DNA of 64,000 nucleotides from Streptomyces mutabilis (lineage in GTDB: Bacteria > Actinomycetota > Actinomycetes > Streptomycetales > Streptomycetaceae): positions 186,001-250,000 of the forward strand of contig NZ_BMTT01000009.1 of the NCBI RefSeq assembly GCF_014649815.1, given 5' to 3'. The notes under the pieces are model-generated. The model was not told the DNA's origin and searched no databases. It saw only the letters and a program-made list of their open reading frames with translations. Every line of letters begins with the position of its first letter. The first letter of the stretch is position 1. Both the position numbers and the translations under genes were made by a program. Positions 8,029 to 17,358 of this stretch are shown here, one piece after another.

Positions 8029-8619
8029 CTAGAAGGGGGGCTCGTCCGAGTAGCCGCCACCGCCGCCGGAGCCTCCGCCCCAGCCGCCGCCACCCTGGCC
8101 GCCGCCCTGCGGGCCGCCGGCGGGAGCGCCGGTCGCCCAGGGGTCATCGGCCGGGGCGCCACCGCCCTGCTGGCCACCGCCGGGGCCGCCGCCCCAGCCG
8201 CCGCCACCCTGGCCGCCACCGCCGCCGTAACCGCCCTGGCCTCCGCGGCCCTGGCCCGAGGTCTTGGTGACCTTGGCCGTGGCACTGCGCAGGCTGGCGC
8301 CGACCTCGTCGACGTCCAGCTCGTAGACCGTGCGCTTGACGCCCTCACGGTCCTCGTAGGACCGCTGCTTCAGCCGGCCCTGCACGATGACGCGCATGCC
8401 TCGCTGGAGCGACTCGGCGACGTTCTCCGCCGCCTGGCGCCAGACCGAGCAGGTCAGGAAGAGGCTTTCGCCGTCCTTCCACTCGTTCGTCTGGCGGTCG
8501 AAGGTGCGGGGGGTCGACGCGACACGGAACTTCGCGACGGCCGCACCGGACGGGGTGAAGCGCAGCTCGGGGTCATCGACAAGATTGCCGATGACCGTGA
8601 TGACGGTCTCGCCTGCCAT
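8029..8619 (-). CDS. ssb: Single-stranded DNA-binding protein SsbA
   Basis: A 196-residue tetrameric SSB that coats single-stranded DNA at forks and recruits partner proteins. The OB fold occupies about residues 1-115, beginning [20 protein letters not shown] and including the [12 protein letters not shown] helix. A long Gly/Gln-rich flexible linker follows, ending in the acidic tip SDEPPF, the partner-binding tail. The tip has PPF rather than the DIPF of Escherichia coli, as in other actinobacteria. The gene lies between rpsF and rpsR. Confidence 0.97.
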   Translation of the reverse strand: MAGETVITVIGNLVDDPELRFTPSGAAVAKFRVASTPRTFDRQTNEWKDGESLFLTCSVWRQAAENVAESLQRGMRVIVQGRLKQRSYEDREGVKRTVYELDVDEVGASLRSATAKVTKTSGQGRGGQGGYGGGGGQGGGGWGGGPGGGQQGGGAPADDPWATGAPAGGPQGGGQGGGGWGGGSGGGGGYSDEPPF

Positions 8620-8694
8620 GGGGGAACCTCTCGGCGGGTTTGCTGCTGGCTGCTTGTGCTGCTACTCAGATCCCGGGATCGGCTGAGCGGAAGC

Positions 8695-8985
8695 TCAGTG
8701 CATCTCGGGACGGAGGACCTTGGTCCGGAGGACCGACTCGTTCAGGTTCATCTGGCGGTCGAGCTCCTTGACGACCGCAGGCTCGGCCTGCAGGTCGATG
8801 ACCGAGTAGATGCCCTCGGGCTTCTTCTTGATCTCGTACGAGAGACGACGACGGCCCCAGGTGTCGACCTTCTCGACCTTTCCGCCGCCGTCACGGACGA
8901 CGGAGAGGAAGTTCTCGATCAGCGGGGAGACAGAGCGCTCCTCGAGATCGGGGTCGAGGATGACCATCACCTCGTAGTGACGCAT
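8695..8985 (-). CDS. rpsF: 30S ribosomal protein S6
   Basis: A 96-residue S6, partner of S18 on the small-subunit platform. [16 protein letters not shown] at the start and [20 protein letters not shown] in the middle are diagnostic. The ATG at 8985 is preceded by a near-ideal AGGAGGTGG, so the much longer open frame upstream is ignored. It is the first gene of the four-gene operon rpsF-ssb-rpsR-rplI, which couples ribosome and replication functions. A hairpin in its leader (9014-9032) may take part in S6:S18 feedback control. Confidence 0.97.
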   Translation of the reverse strand: MRHYEVMVILDPDLEERSVSPLIENFLSVVRDGGGKVEKVDTWGRRRLSYEIKKKPEGIYSVIDLQAEPAVVKELDRQMNLNESVLRTKVLRPEMH

Positions 8986-9013
8986 GTGGAACCCACCTCC
9001 TTTGGACTCAGCG

Positions 9014-9032
9014 GCCACGGTCGTTCCGTGGC
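9014..9032 (-). promoter_or_regulatory. Leader hairpin upstream of rpsF
   Basis: GCCACGG (9014-9020) and CCGTGGC (9026-9032) form a 7 bp stem with a 5 nt loop, ending 28 nt before the rpsF ATG at 8985. S6:S18 complexes repress their own mRNA through a leader structure in several bacteria; whether this one fits that motif is untested. Confidence 0.35.
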
Positions 9033-9261
9033 AGGAGGGTTGCGATGCGTTGGCACCGGCATCAACGAGTAAACCAGGACCCACTGACAATCGGGCTTCC
9101 TCCGAGGAAGCGGCCCGGCCGTGGGCGGCAGCAGACACCAGTGCAGAAGGTACAGAGTACCCGGCCACCGGCTTGCGGTTGAAATCCGGCCGTGAGGGGA
9201 CACAATCGGTACTCAGCGGATGTGAGGGCGAAGACACACTGCCGTTGGCAGGAGGTTCCCC

Positions 9262-9567
9262 ATGGCACAGATCATGCGACCCGCCAAGCCCCGGACCGGC
9301 TTGCTGGCCACTGACGGAAAGCCGCACCCCCTCCAGGACACGCTGCTGGCTGTGACGCTGGTGCTGGGAGTGCTGGCGCTGGCCACCGCGAGTTTCCGCG
9401 GGCTCCACGTCCTGACCTCCTGGGCAGGGCTCCTGGGGGTCCTGACCGGCGGATACGGCCAGCTCATCTCCGCGACGACGCGTGAGCGCTTCGGTCTCAT
9501 CCTGGGCCTCGGGGCTTCCGCGCTCGGTCTGTTCTTCGGCATCTACCACGGCGGCCTCTTCGGCTGA
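9262..9567 (+). CDS. Small integral membrane protein of unknown function
   Basis: A 101-residue protein with about three hydrophobic segments (around residues 27-47, 50-66 and 79-98), separated by short polar loops, and a basic N-terminus, so the N-terminus is probably cytoplasmic. I recognise no enzymatic motif. A strong AGGAGG precedes the ATG, and codon use is typical of Streptomyces, so it is a real gene. It diverges from rpsF and precedes femX by 149 bp on the same strand. A role at the envelope is plausible from location only. Confidence 0.8.
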   Translation: MAQIMRPAKPRTGLLATDGKPHPLQDTLLAVTLVLGVLALATASFRGLHVLTSWAGLLGVLTGGYGQLISATTRERFGLILGLGASALGLFFGIYHGGLFG

Positions 9568-9716
9568 GTACCGGCCGCCGCCGGCCTGTCGGACACGTCG
9601 TTCCGCCCGCCTTCCCGCCGTACGCCGGACGGGGCGCTCACAGGGCGCAGTAGGCTTCGCGCGAGAGCCGGAGCCCCTGTACCCATGGGGACACACCAGC
9701 CCGAGGAGCGCCCCGA

Positions 9717-10838
9717 ATGACCCTGACCCTGAGGACCATCAGTCGCGAGCAGCATCTGGCCTACATCCAGAGCCTGCCGGCGGCGAGTCACATGCAGGTC
9801 CCGGCCTGGGCGGACGTGAAGGCGGAATGGCGCTCCGAGAACCTCGGCTGGTTCGACGACCGGACCGGTCAGCTGGTCGGCGTCGGACTCGTCCTCTACC
9901 GGCAGCTCCCCAAGATCAAGCGCTACCTCGCCTACCTGCCCGAGGGCCCGGTCATCAACTGGTTCGCGCCGAACCTCCAGGACTGGATGGAGCCGATGCT
10001 GGCGCACCTGAAGCAGCAGGGCGCCTTCTCGGTGAAGATGGGCCCGCCGGTGATCATCCGGCGCTGGGACGCCGCGTCCATCAAGAAGGGCATCCAGGAC
10101 CCCGACGTCAAGCGCCTGCGCGACATAGAGGCCGACCACATCGAGCCGCGCGCGTTCGAGGTGGCCGACAAGCTCCGCCGCATGGGCTGGCAGCAGGGCG
10201 AGGACGGCGGCGCGGGCTTCGGTGACGTGCAGCCCCGCTACGTCTTCCAGGTACCACTGGCCAACCGCTCCCTGGAAGAGGTCCACAAGAACTTCAACCA
10301 GCTGTGGCGCCGCAACATCAAGAAGGCCGAGAAGGCCGGCGTCGAGGTGGTCCAGGGCGGTTACCACGACCTCGAGGAGTGGCAGCGCCTGTACGAGATC
10401 ACGGCGGTGCGCGACCACTTCCGGCCGCGTCCGCTGTCGTACTTCCAGCGCATGTGGGCGGCCCTCAACAACGAGGACCCCAACCGCATGCGGCTGTACT
10501 TCGCCCGGCACAACGGCGTGAACCTGTCGGCGGCGACCATGCTGGTCGTCGGCGGACACGTCTGGTACTCCTACGGCGCCTCCGACAACATCGGCCGTGA
10601 GGTCCGGCCCTCCAACGCCATGCAGTGGGCGATGCTCCGCGACGCCTACGCGCTGGGCGCCACCGTCTACGACTTGCGCGGCATCTCCGACTCGCTGGAC
10701 GAGAGCGACCACCTCTTCGGCCTGATCCAGTTCAAGGTCGGCACGGGCGGGCAGGCGGCCGAGTACCTCGGCGAGTGGGACTTCCCGCTGAACAAGCTTC
10801 TCCACAAGGCGCTCGACATCTACATGTCGCGCCGCTGA
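9717..10838 (+). CDS. femX: FemX-like lipid II peptidyl glycyltransferase
   Basis: A 373-residue member of the FemABX/MurMN family, which uses aminoacyl-tRNA to add the bridge amino acid to the lysine or diaminopimelate side chain of lipid II in the cytoplasm. Streptomyces peptidoglycan has a single glycine bridge, and FemX is the enzyme expected to add it. Family features visible are the GNAT-like twin domains, the motif [23 protein letters not shown] in the first domain, and [20 protein letters not shown] followed by YDLRGISDS in the second. The start follows a GAGGAGCG ribosome site. An alanine-racemase-like gene follows 57 bp downstream in an apparent operon. Confidence 0.88.
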   Translation: MTLTLRTISREQHLAYIQSLPAASHMQVPAWADVKAEWRSENLGWFDDRTGQLVGVGLVLYRQLPKIKRYLAYLPEGPVINWFAPNLQDWMEPMLAHLKQQGAFSVKMGPPVIIRRWDAASIKKGIQDPDVKRLRDIEADHIEPRAFEVADKLRRMGWQQGEDGGAGFGDVQPRYVFQVPLANRSLEEVHKNFNQLWRRNIKKAEKAGVEVVQGGYHDLEEWQRLYEITAVRDHFRPRPLSYFQRMWAALNNEDPNRMRLYFARHNGVNLSAATMLVVGGHVWYSYGASDNIGREVRPSNAMQWAMLRDAYALGATVYDLRGISDSLDESDHLFGLIQFKVGTGGQAAEYLGEWDFPLNKLLHKALDIYMSRR

Positions 10839-10895
10839 CCCACCGCACCCTTACCCGCACCTCTGACAGCCACGAGAAAGGTTCCAGGTCCGGCC

Positions 10896-11927
10896 ATGGC
10901 GCTCACCCTCTACGTCGACACCGCGCGCTGGCGGGCGCACCACAAGCACGTGCAGGAGCAGTTCCCCGGGCTGGTCCCGGTCTGCAAGGGCAACGGCTAC
11001 GGCTTCGGGCACGAACGGCTGGCGGAGGAGGCCACGCGGCTGGGCTCGGACGTGCTGGCCGTCGGCACCACGTACGAGGCCGCTCAGATCAAGGACTACT
11101 TCGGTGGCGACCTGCTGGTACTGACCCCCTACCGGCGCGGTGAGGAGCCCGTTCCGCTGCCCGACCGGGTCGTGCGCTCGGTGTCATCCGTGGACGGCGT
11201 GTACGGCCTCGTGGGCGCGCGTGTGGTGATCGAGGTGATGTCCTCGATGAAGCGGCACGGCATCAGCGAGCAGGACCTGCCGCAGCTGCACGCCGCCATA
11301 GAGAACGTCCGGCTGGAGGGCTTCGCCATCCACCTGCCGCTGGACCGCACCGACGGCTCGGACGCCGTCGAGGAGGTCATCGGGTGGATGGACCGGCTGC
11401 GGGCGGCGCGGCTTCCGCTGCACACGATGTTCGTCAGCCACCTCAAAGCGGACGAGCTGGCCCGGCTCCAGCAGCAGTTCCCGCAGACCCGCTTCCGGGC
11501 CCGGATCGGCACCCGGCTGTGGCTGGGGGACCACGAGGCCACCGAGTACCGCGGTGCGGTCCTGGACGTCACGCGTGTGGCAAAGGGGGAGCGCTTCGGC
11601 TACCGGCAGCAGAAGGCGGCCTCCGACGGCTTCCTGGTGGTCGTGGCGGGCGGTACCTCGCACGGAGTGGGCCTGGAGGCGCCGAAGGCGCTGCACGGCG
11701 TCATGCCGCGGGCCAAGGGCGTCGCCCGGGCCGGCCTCGCGACGGTCAACCGGAATCTTTCGCCGTTCGTCTGGGGCGGCAAGCAGCGTTGGTTCGCGGA
11801 GCCGCCGCACATGCAGGTCTCCATCCTGTTCGTGCCCTCGGACGCCCCGGAGCCCACGGTCGGTGACGAGCTGGTGGCCCATCTGCGGCACACCACCACG
11901 CAGTTCGACCGTATTCTCGACCGCTAG
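10896..11927 (+). CDS. Alanine racemase-like PLP-dependent protein
   Basis: A 343-residue protein with the alanine racemase N-terminal barrel. PVCKGNGYGFG at residues 28-38 contains Lys31, which should bind pyridoxal phosphate, and RIGTRLWLG corresponds to the RPGxxLYG stretch of Alr. KGERFGYRQQ places Tyr236 where the second catalytic base of Alr sits. It is shorter and more divergent than a housekeeping Alr, and the usual GYADG segment is replaced (GGTSHGV). I therefore infer an amino-acid racemase or PLP-fold protein acting in cell-wall precursor supply, since it is paired with femX. A perfect 15 bp terminator hairpin follows directly. Confidence 0.75.
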   Translation: MALTLYVDTARWRAHHKHVQEQFPGLVPVCKGNGYGFGHERLAEEATRLGSDVLAVGTTYEAAQIKDYFGGDLLVLTPYRRGEEPVPLPDRVVRSVSSVDGVYGLVGARVVIEVMSSMKRHGISEQDLPQLHAAIENVRLEGFAIHLPLDRTDGSDAVEEVIGWMDRLRAARLPLHTMFVSHLKADELARLQQQFPQTRFRARIGTRLWLGDHEATEYRGAVLDVTRVAKGERFGYRQQKAASDGFLVVVAGGTSHGVGLEAPKALHGVMPRAKGVARAGLATVNRNLSPFVWGGKQRWFAEPPHMQVSILFVPSDAPEPTVGDELVAHLRHTTTQFDRILDR

Positions 11928-11930
11928 CGA

Positions 11931-11965
11931 GAAGGCCGTACACGGTTCCTCCGTGTACGGCCTTC
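11931..11965. terminator. Terminator between the racemase-like and GT87 genes
   Basis: A perfect 15 bp stem (11931-11945 with 11951-11965; left arm GAAGGCCGTACACGG) with loop TTCCT begins 4 bp after the racemase-like stop. It serves convergent genes on both strands. It is the only convergent junction left of oriC without a parS. Confidence 0.85.
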
Positions 11966-11976
11966 CGTGCGTTCGC

Positions 11977-13476
11977 TCAGAGCGAACCACCTGTCTGACG
12001 ACTCGCGCCCCACTGCACCTGTGGCCCCTCGAAGTTGGCCGCGTGCTGCCCGGTCTGCGCCGCGGGTCCCAGGGCGAAGACGTCCGGCGCACCGTCGAGT
12101 ACCCCGCCCGATGGGTCGTCGTCTCCCGTCCGCCGGGCCGGGTCCCGGTCCGGCATCAGGATGTCGCGGACGACCATCGCGCACAGGAACAACGTTCCCA
12201 GCAGGTGTACGCCGATGGCCCAGTGATAACCGTCCGTCGGCAGGCCCTTGTGGGCATCACCGCTGGTCGTGTAGGCGAGGTACATCCAGATGCCCAGGAA
12301 GTACGCGACCTCGCACACCTGCCAGATCAGGAAGTCACGCCACTTCGGCCGGGCCAGCGCGGCCAGCGGCACCAGCCACAGCACGTACTGCGGTGAGTAG
12401 ACCTTGTTCGTGAGGATGAACGCCGCGACGATAAGAAACGCGAGCTGGGCGAACCGCGGGCGCCGAGGGGCCGTGAGGGTGAGCGCCGCGATGGCGCCGC
12501 AGCACAGCAGCATCAGGAGCGTGGCGAGGGTGTTGACGGTCTCGGTACTGGGCGGGTTGTCGGAGTTGTGGGCCAGGATGAGCCAGAAGGAGCCGAAGTC
12601 GACGCCCCGTTCCTGGCTGAACGTGTAGAACTTGGACCAGCCGTCGAAGGCGAAGAGCATCACCGGCAGGTTGACCACGAGCCAGGCGACCACCGCGCCT
12701 CCCAGCGCCTTCCCGAACTCCCGCCATCTGCCGGCACGCCAACACAGCACCAGCAGCGGCCCCAGGATCAGGAAGGGGTAGAGCTTGGCGGCCGTGGCCA
12801 GTCCCAGCAGTACACCGAAGGCCACCGGCCGCCTCCGGGACCACATCAGGATGGCGGCGGACGTCAGGGCGACCGCCAGCAGGTCCCAGTTGATGGTGGC
12901 GGTCAGCGCGAACGCGGGCGCGAGGGCGACCAGCAGACCGTCCCAGGGACGCCGGGCGTGGGTGCGGGTCACGCAGATGGCGATGACGGCCGCACACACC
13001 ATGAGCATCCCGGCGTTGACCATCCAGTACCACTGTTCCTGGTGCTGGATGGAGCCGCTGCCGGGGGTGAGCCAGGAGGCGACCTCCATGAACACTCCGG
13101 TCAGCACCGGGTACTCGAGGTACTCCATGTCGCCGGGGAGCTTGTCGAAGTACGGCACCAGGTCGTTGACGAACCCGCGCCCCTGGTACAGGTGCGGGAT
13201 GTCCGAGTAGCAAGCGTGCGTGTACTGCGAACTGGCACCGTAGAACCATGCTCCGTTGTAACAGGGGGCCTTCTGGATCAGGCCGAGGGCGAACACACCG
13301 ATCGCCACGAGTGCGATCACCCGCACAGGCGTCCACCAGGACGCCCCGAGAACGGCACGTCGGCCGACCGGGCCTCCGATCAGCTCACTACCGGCCGCGG
13401 CGACGGTGTCCTCCCTGGTCGGTGGCACCGAGTCCGGCTCGCGCACGCTCGCTGGCGTCGATTCTGCACTGGGCAT
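11977..13476 (-). CDS. GT87-type polyprenol-phosphate-dependent (mannosyl)transferase, integral membrane
   Basis: A 499-residue multi-spanning membrane protein of the DUF2029/GT87 type, whose characterised members transfer mannose from polyprenyl phosphate to outer-envelope glycans. The protein has an N-terminal cytoplasmic tail, a first helix near VIALVAIGVFALGL, a large extracellular loop rich in Tyr and Trp (VPYFDKLPGDMEYLEYPVL, with acidic residues as expected for a GT-C active site), then about ten helices including KLYPFLILGPLLVL and VYSPQYVLWLVPLAAL. The ATG at 13476 was preferred because AGGA lies 9 nt upstream; an ATG at 13485 and a GTG further out are alternatives. The acceptor is unknown. 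Confidence 0.72.
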   Translation of the reverse strand: MPSAESTPASVREPDSVPPTREDTVAAAGSELIGGPVGRRAVLGASWWTPVRVIALVAIGVFALGLIQKAPCYNGAWFYGASSQYTHACYSDIPHLYQGRGFVNDLVPYFDKLPGDMEYLEYPVLTGVFMEVASWLTPGSGSIQHQEQWYWMVNAGMLMVCAAVIAICVTRTHARRPWDGLLVALAPAFALTATINWDLLAVALTSAAILMWSRRRPVAFGVLLGLATAAKLYPFLILGPLLVLCWRAGRWREFGKALGGAVVAWLVVNLPVMLFAFDGWSKFYTFSQERGVDFGSFWLILAHNSDNPPSTETVNTLATLLMLLCCGAIAALTLTAPRRPRFAQLAFLIVAAFILTNKVYSPQYVLWLVPLAALARPKWRDFLIWQVCEVAYFLGIWMYLAYTTSGDAHKGLPTDGYHWAIGVHLLGTLFLCAMVVRDILMPDRDPARRTGDDDPSGGVLDGAPDVFALGPAAQTGQHAANFEGPQVQWGASRQTGGSL

Positions 13477-13512
13477 GGGGCACATCCTGCCGTACGCGCC
13501 CGGGAAAAGGCC

Positions 13513-13546
13513 GGGGCCGCCGCACCCTCGTCGGTGCGGCGGCCCC
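13513..13546 (-). terminator. Terminator of the penicillin-binding protein gene
   Basis: A perfect 14 bp stem (GGGGCCGCCGCACC at 13513-13526, complement at 13533-13546) with a 6 nt loop, 60 bp beyond the PBP stop and immediately followed by two parS sites. Confidence 0.75.
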
Positions 13547-13547
13547 T

Positions 13548-13561
13548 GTTTCACGTGAAAC
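13548..13561. other. parS centromere site (perfect, first of a pair)
   Basis: GTTTCACGTGAAAC. It abuts the PBP terminator hairpin and lies 22 bp from a second perfect copy, the only tandem pair in the window. Confidence 0.93.
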
Positions 13562-13569
13562 GTGCGGGT

Positions 13570-13583
13570 GTTTCACGTGAAAC
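13570..13583. other. parS centromere site (perfect, second of a pair)
   Basis: GTTTCACGTGAAAC, with flanking GGGT/ACCC arms. The centre-to-centre distance to the first copy is 22 bp, about two helical turns, so both sites face the same side of the DNA. Confidence 0.93.
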
Positions 13584-13605
13584 ACCCATGCGGTGCATTC
13601 TGCGG

Positions 13606-16284
13606 CTAGCCGTTCGGTCCCGCGAAGAGGCCACCGTTCTGGTTGCCTCTGCTGTCGTCCTCTTCCCCTGTGGGACTGGGTGACGTCGGGGGCGACGGGC
13701 TGCTGCCCTGACCACCCGCATCATTGCCGGCACTGTCGTTGCCGCCGTTCTCCCCGTCCTCACAATTCAGCTCGAAGACGCCGCAGGTGTCACTCGGCGA
13801 GGGGGAGGGACTGGTTTCGCTCTGACTGGGGGACGGCGACGGAGACGGGCTCGTCTCCTCCTCCGTCTTGGAGGGCGAAGGAGTCGGGCTCGGTGACGGA
13901 GTGTCGTTGATGACCTCGCCGATGGGCACCGGCTTGGGGAACTTCTCCGGCTTGGTGCCCTTCAGCGCATCCTCCATGTAGTCCTTCCAGATCAAGGACG
14001 GGAAGGACGCACCGTGGATCTTCTCCTCACCACCCGTTCCGTACATCTCCAGGAAGGTGCGGTTCTTGATGGTTTCGTCGTCCGGGTAGCGGAACATGCT
14101 GATCGCGGTCGACAGCTGCGGCGTGTAGCCGACGAACCAGGCGGACTTGTTGCCGTCCGTGGTACCGGTCTTGCCCGCCACCTCGCGGCCGGACAGCTGG
14201 GCGTTGGAACCCGTTCCGTCCTCGACGACGGTCTTCAGCACGTCCGTGACGTTGTCCGCGACCTTCGCGGTGAACGCCTGCTTGGTCGTGACCTTGTGCG
14301 TGTACACCGTGCCGTTCCTGTTCGACACCTTGGTGACGGAGTACGGCTCACGCTGCTTGCCGCTCTCCGCGAAGGTGGCGTACGAGGCCGCCATGCGGAT
14401 CGCGCTGGGGTCGGAGATGCCGATCGAGAAGGACGGGTAGGACGTGCCCGTAAGGCTGTCCTCCAGAAGGCCCGAGTCGACGGCGGCCTCCTCCACCTTG
14501 TCCAGGCCGACGTCCATGCCGAGCTGCACGAAGGCGGAGTTCACCGACTCCCGCATGGCCTCGCGCAGGTCGATCTTGTAGTCGGGCGGGTCGCCGAGCG
14601 ACTGCTTGCCGTCATTCTCCTGACGCCACTGCTCGCCCTTCTCGTTCTTCCAGATCGTCCCGTCGTAGTTCTTGATCTTGAGGTTGTTCTTGCCGCTGTA
14701 GAGGCTCTTGGGGGAGACGACGGTGCGCTCGTCCTGAGGCTGCACCTCGGCGCCGTCGGGGTCGCGAACGCCCCACTTCATCGCCGCCGCGAGCACATAG
14801 GGCTTGAACGTCGAACCGACCTGGGCGCCGGTGACGTCGGCGTTGTTGGTGAAGTGCTTGGTCGCGTCCTCACCGCCGTAGATGGCCTTGATGGCCCCGG
14901 TCTCCGGGTCGATGGACGCCCCGCCGAACTGGACGTGGGTGTCCGTCTCGGGGCGCTTCTCGGGGTCGATGTTCTTGTCGTAGACCTTCTTGACGGCCTT
15001 CTCGAGTTCATCGACCTTCTTCTTCTCGAAGGTCGTGTAGATCGAGTAACCGCCCGCCTCCAGCTGCTTCTGCGTAACCTTGCCGCTCTTGATCACGGAC
15101 GCCTTGGCCAGGTCGACGAGGTAGCCGATCTGACCGCCCAGCTGGCTGTTCGAGCGCGGATTCTCCACCTTGGGGAGGTCGGAGAACTTGGCCCGCTCCG
15201 CCTGGCTCAGATGCCCGTACTCCACCATCTTGTCGAGGGTGTCCTGCATCTGGGTCTCGGCACGCTTCTTGTTGGCCTCCGGCGTCGCAGCCGGGTCGAT
15301 GGAGGTCGCGCCCGCCGGGTCGTAGTACGTGGCACCCTTCAGCATCGCCGACAGGAAGGCGCACTGGCCGGCGTTGAGGTCGACCGCGTCCACATTGAAG
15401 TACGCCCGCGCGGCCGCCTGGATGCCGTAGGCACCACGACCGTAGTACGCGGAGTTCAGGTAACCCTCGAGGATCTTGTCCTTCGGCTCCTCTGCACCGA
15501 CCTTGATCGAGACGAAGATCTCCTTGACCTTGCGTGAGATCGTCTGCGACTGGTCGTTCAGCATCGCGTTCTTCACGTACTGCTGGGTGATGGTGGAGCC
15601 ACCCTGCGTCTCACCGCCCTTGGCCATGTTGAACACGGCGCGGGCGATGCCCTTGGGGTCGATGCCGCTGTCGGAGTAGAAGGTCTTGTTCTCCTGGGAG
15701 ATGACAGCGTTGCGCATGTTCTCGGGGATCTGCGCGAGGCTGACGCTCTGCCGGTTGCGTTCGCCGCCCGCTGCGACCATCTGGCTGCCGTCGGACCAGT
15801 AGTAGACGTTGTTCTGCGCCGTGGCGGTCTCGCTGACGACCGGGACGTTCACCATGGCGTACGCGATGCCGGCGGCGGCGACCATGGTGCCGAAGAAGGC
15901 GATGCACAGCCCGGAGACGAGCCTCCAGGACGGCACCCAGCGCTGCCACCCGTCCCTGTCGTGGCGCGGGTAGTCGACCATCCGCTTCTTGCCGGGCGGC
16001 AGGCCACGCCCCCTCCCGGCCCCGCCGACAGCGGCCCGCCGGCCACCACGACCGGGATCGGCCGTTCTGCGACGGCCGCCTCCGCTCCGCTGTGCTGCGC
16101 GCCGGGCTTCGGCCCGGCTCCCGTACGGACGCTCCTCGCCCTCCTGGCCGTACGAGCCGGACGGAGACCCTGTGGCGCCCCGCGGTGCCGCGCGGCGGCC
16201 GGAGGACGAGCCGGACTGGCCGCGTCGGGCCGCGGCACGTCCGCCTCCCTGCGGCTGCGGCGGTTTGCGACGGTGCTCGCTCAT
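13606..16284 (-). CDS. Class A penicillin-binding protein (bifunctional transglycosylase/transpeptidase)
   Basis: An 892-residue bifunctional peptidoglycan synthase. Order: a basic, Arg/Gly-rich cytoplasmic tail of about 110 residues, one membrane anchor (LVSGLCIAFFGTMVAAAGIA), a GT51 transglycosylase domain with the catalytic glutamate in SQENKTFYSDSGID and the GGSTITQQYVKNA motif, and a transpeptidase domain with SxxK (STFK), SxN (SVN) and KTGTT. A Ser/Pro/Glu-rich tail of about 90 residues ends the protein. The ATG at 16284 follows GAGGAG; an upstream in-frame ATG at 16380 lacks a ribosome site. It is transcribed away from PadR and ends in a strong hairpin. Confidence 0.93.
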   Translation of the reverse strand: MSEHRRKPPQPQGGGRAAARRGQSGSSSGRRAAPRGATGSPSGSYGQEGEERPYGSRAEARRAAQRSGGGRRRTADPGRGGRRAAVGGAGRGRGLPPGKKRMVDYPRHDRDGWQRWVPSWRLVSGLCIAFFGTMVAAAGIAYAMVNVPVVSETATAQNNVYYWSDGSQMVAAGGERNRQSVSLAQIPENMRNAVISQENKTFYSDSGIDPKGIARAVFNMAKGGETQGGSTITQQYVKNAMLNDQSQTISRKVKEIFVSIKVGAEEPKDKILEGYLNSAYYGRGAYGIQAAARAYFNVDAVDLNAGQCAFLSAMLKGATYYDPAGATSIDPAATPEANKKRAETQMQDTLDKMVEYGHLSQAERAKFSDLPKVENPRSNSQLGGQIGYLVDLAKASVIKSGKVTQKQLEAGGYSIYTTFEKKKVDELEKAVKKVYDKNIDPEKRPETDTHVQFGGASIDPETGAIKAIYGGEDATKHFTNNADVTGAQVGSTFKPYVLAAAMKWGVRDPDGAEVQPQDERTVVSPKSLYSGKNNLKIKNYDGTIWKNEKGEQWRQENDGKQSLGDPPDYKIDLREAMRESVNSAFVQLGMDVGLDKVEEAAVDSGLLEDSLTGTSYPSFSIGISDPSAIRMAASYATFAESGKQREPYSVTKVSNRNGTVYTHKVTTKQAFTAKVADNVTDVLKTVVEDGTGSNAQLSGREVAGKTGTTDGNKSAWFVGYTPQLSTAISMFRYPDDETIKNRTFLEMYGTGGEEKIHGASFPSLIWKDYMEDALKGTKPEKFPKPVPIGEVINDTPSPSPTPSPSKTEEETSPSPSPSPSQSETSPSPSPSDTCGVFELNCEDGENGGNDSAGNDAGGQGSSPSPPTSPSPTGEEDDSRGNQNGGLFAGPNG

Positions 16285-16553
16285 CGAACGACTACTCCTC
16301 GGGCAGGCGCACCTTTGCGCGCCTGGAAAAGGCGGCTGGTTTCCGGTCCCCCCGAAGTACGGATGCGGTCCCTTCCGCATTCACCCGTACCGCACCAGGG
16401 ACAGGGACGCCCCCAGGCGTCACTCGGTTCCCGGTGGTCTGCATGGCGCACAGACTACGCACCGCCAAAACCCCCAAGACCCGAAGTTCATCTCAAATCA
16501 GGCAACTTGGTCGTGATGAAACTCTGATGTGATCCCGTTCACCGATCCCCCTC

Positions 16554-16582
16554 TTGTCGCGCACGGAAGCTCGTTCTATCGT
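16554..16582 (+). promoter_or_regulatory. Predicted padR-ino1 promoter
   Basis: TTGTCG (16554-16559), a 17 bp spacer and TATCGT (16577-16582) match a housekeeping promoter. The predicted start near 16589 falls inside the palindromic operator just downstream. Confidence 0.6.
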
Positions 16583-16583
16583 G

Positions 16584-16608
16584 CTGATGTATCGAGTCGA
16601 TACATCAG
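16584..16608. promoter_or_regulatory. PadR operator (perfect palindrome)
   Basis: CTGATGTATCGA (16584-16595), one central G, then its exact complement (16597-16608). The core contains ATGT and ACAT, the half-sites known for PadR-family operators. It covers the predicted transcription start of padR, indicating autorepression. Confidence 0.72.
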
Positions 16609-16636
16609 CGCGGCATAAGGACGAGAGGAGGCGACG

Positions 16637-17314
16637 ATGAGCCGGCGTTCCGGCATCCTCGAGTTCGCCGTACTCGGCCTGCTCCGCGAATCCCCGATGC
16701 ACGGCTATGAGCTGCGCAAACGACTCAACACATCACTGGGTGTGTTCCGGGCGTTCAGCTACGGGACGCTCTACCCCTGCCTCAAGACGCTGGTCGCCAA
16801 CGGCTGGTTGATCGAGGAACCGGGGAACGTCGGCGAGGCCGCCGCATCCCTCACGGGACGCCGCGCCAAGATCGTCTACCGGTTGACGGCCGACGGTAAG
16901 GAACACTTCGAGCAGCTCCTCTCACAGACGGGCCCGGACGCGTACGAGGACGAGACCTTCGCCGCTCGCTTCGCGTTCTTCGGCCAGACGTCGCGTGACG
17001 TTCGCATGCGCGTTCTAGAGGGCCGGCGCAGCCGGCTGGAGGAGCGCCTGGAGAAGATGCGGGCCTCCCTGGCCCGCACCCGGGAACGACTCGACGACTA
17101 CACGCTTGAGCTCCAGCGCCACGGAATGGAGTCCGTGGAGCGCGAGGTGCGCTGGCTGAACGAGCTCATCGAGAGCGAGCGGGCGGGGCGGGACCTGAAG
17201 GGTTCCGCCGCGGAGGGGACCGCTCAACAGGACACGACATCTGGAGCGACGGGCGGCCTGCCCCGGCCCGGGGACGACCCCCGGCCGGATACGCCCGGCG
17301 ACACCGCCACGTGA
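16637..17314 (+). CDS. PadR family transcriptional regulator
   Basis: A 225-residue repressor. Residues 1-90 are a winged helix with the hallmark [20 protein letters not shown] and [18 protein letters not shown]. Then comes a dimerising helical domain rich in Arg/Glu ([20 protein letters not shown]) and a low-complexity acidic/Pro tail of about 40 residues. The ATG follows a GAGGAGG ribosome site. A perfect palindrome sits over its own promoter, so it probably represses itself. The inositol-phosphate synthase gene starts 44 bp downstream, so the PadR protein probably also controls inositol production. The ligand is unknown. Confidence 0.9.
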   Translation: MSRRSGILEFAVLGLLRESPMHGYELRKRLNTSLGVFRAFSYGTLYPCLKTLVANGWLIEEPGNVGEAAASLTGRRAKIVYRLTADGKEHFEQLLSQTGPDAYEDETFAARFAFFGQTSRDVRMRVLEGRRSRLEERLEKMRASLARTRERLDDYTLELQRHGMESVEREVRWLNELIESERAGRDLKGSAAEGTAQQDTTSGATGGLPRPGDDPRPDTPGDTAT

Positions 17315-17358
17315 GAGCCCAGTCAGGGCCTCACTCGTACACACAGGGAGCAACCGGA

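Larger units (their letters stand above)
16285..16636. other. PBP / padR divergent promoter region
   Basis: No gene is seen in these 352 bp. The right end holds a clear promoter and palindromic operator for the PadR gene, annotated separately. The left part must carry the PBP promoter, but I find no confident -10/-35 pair there. Confidence 0.5.
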
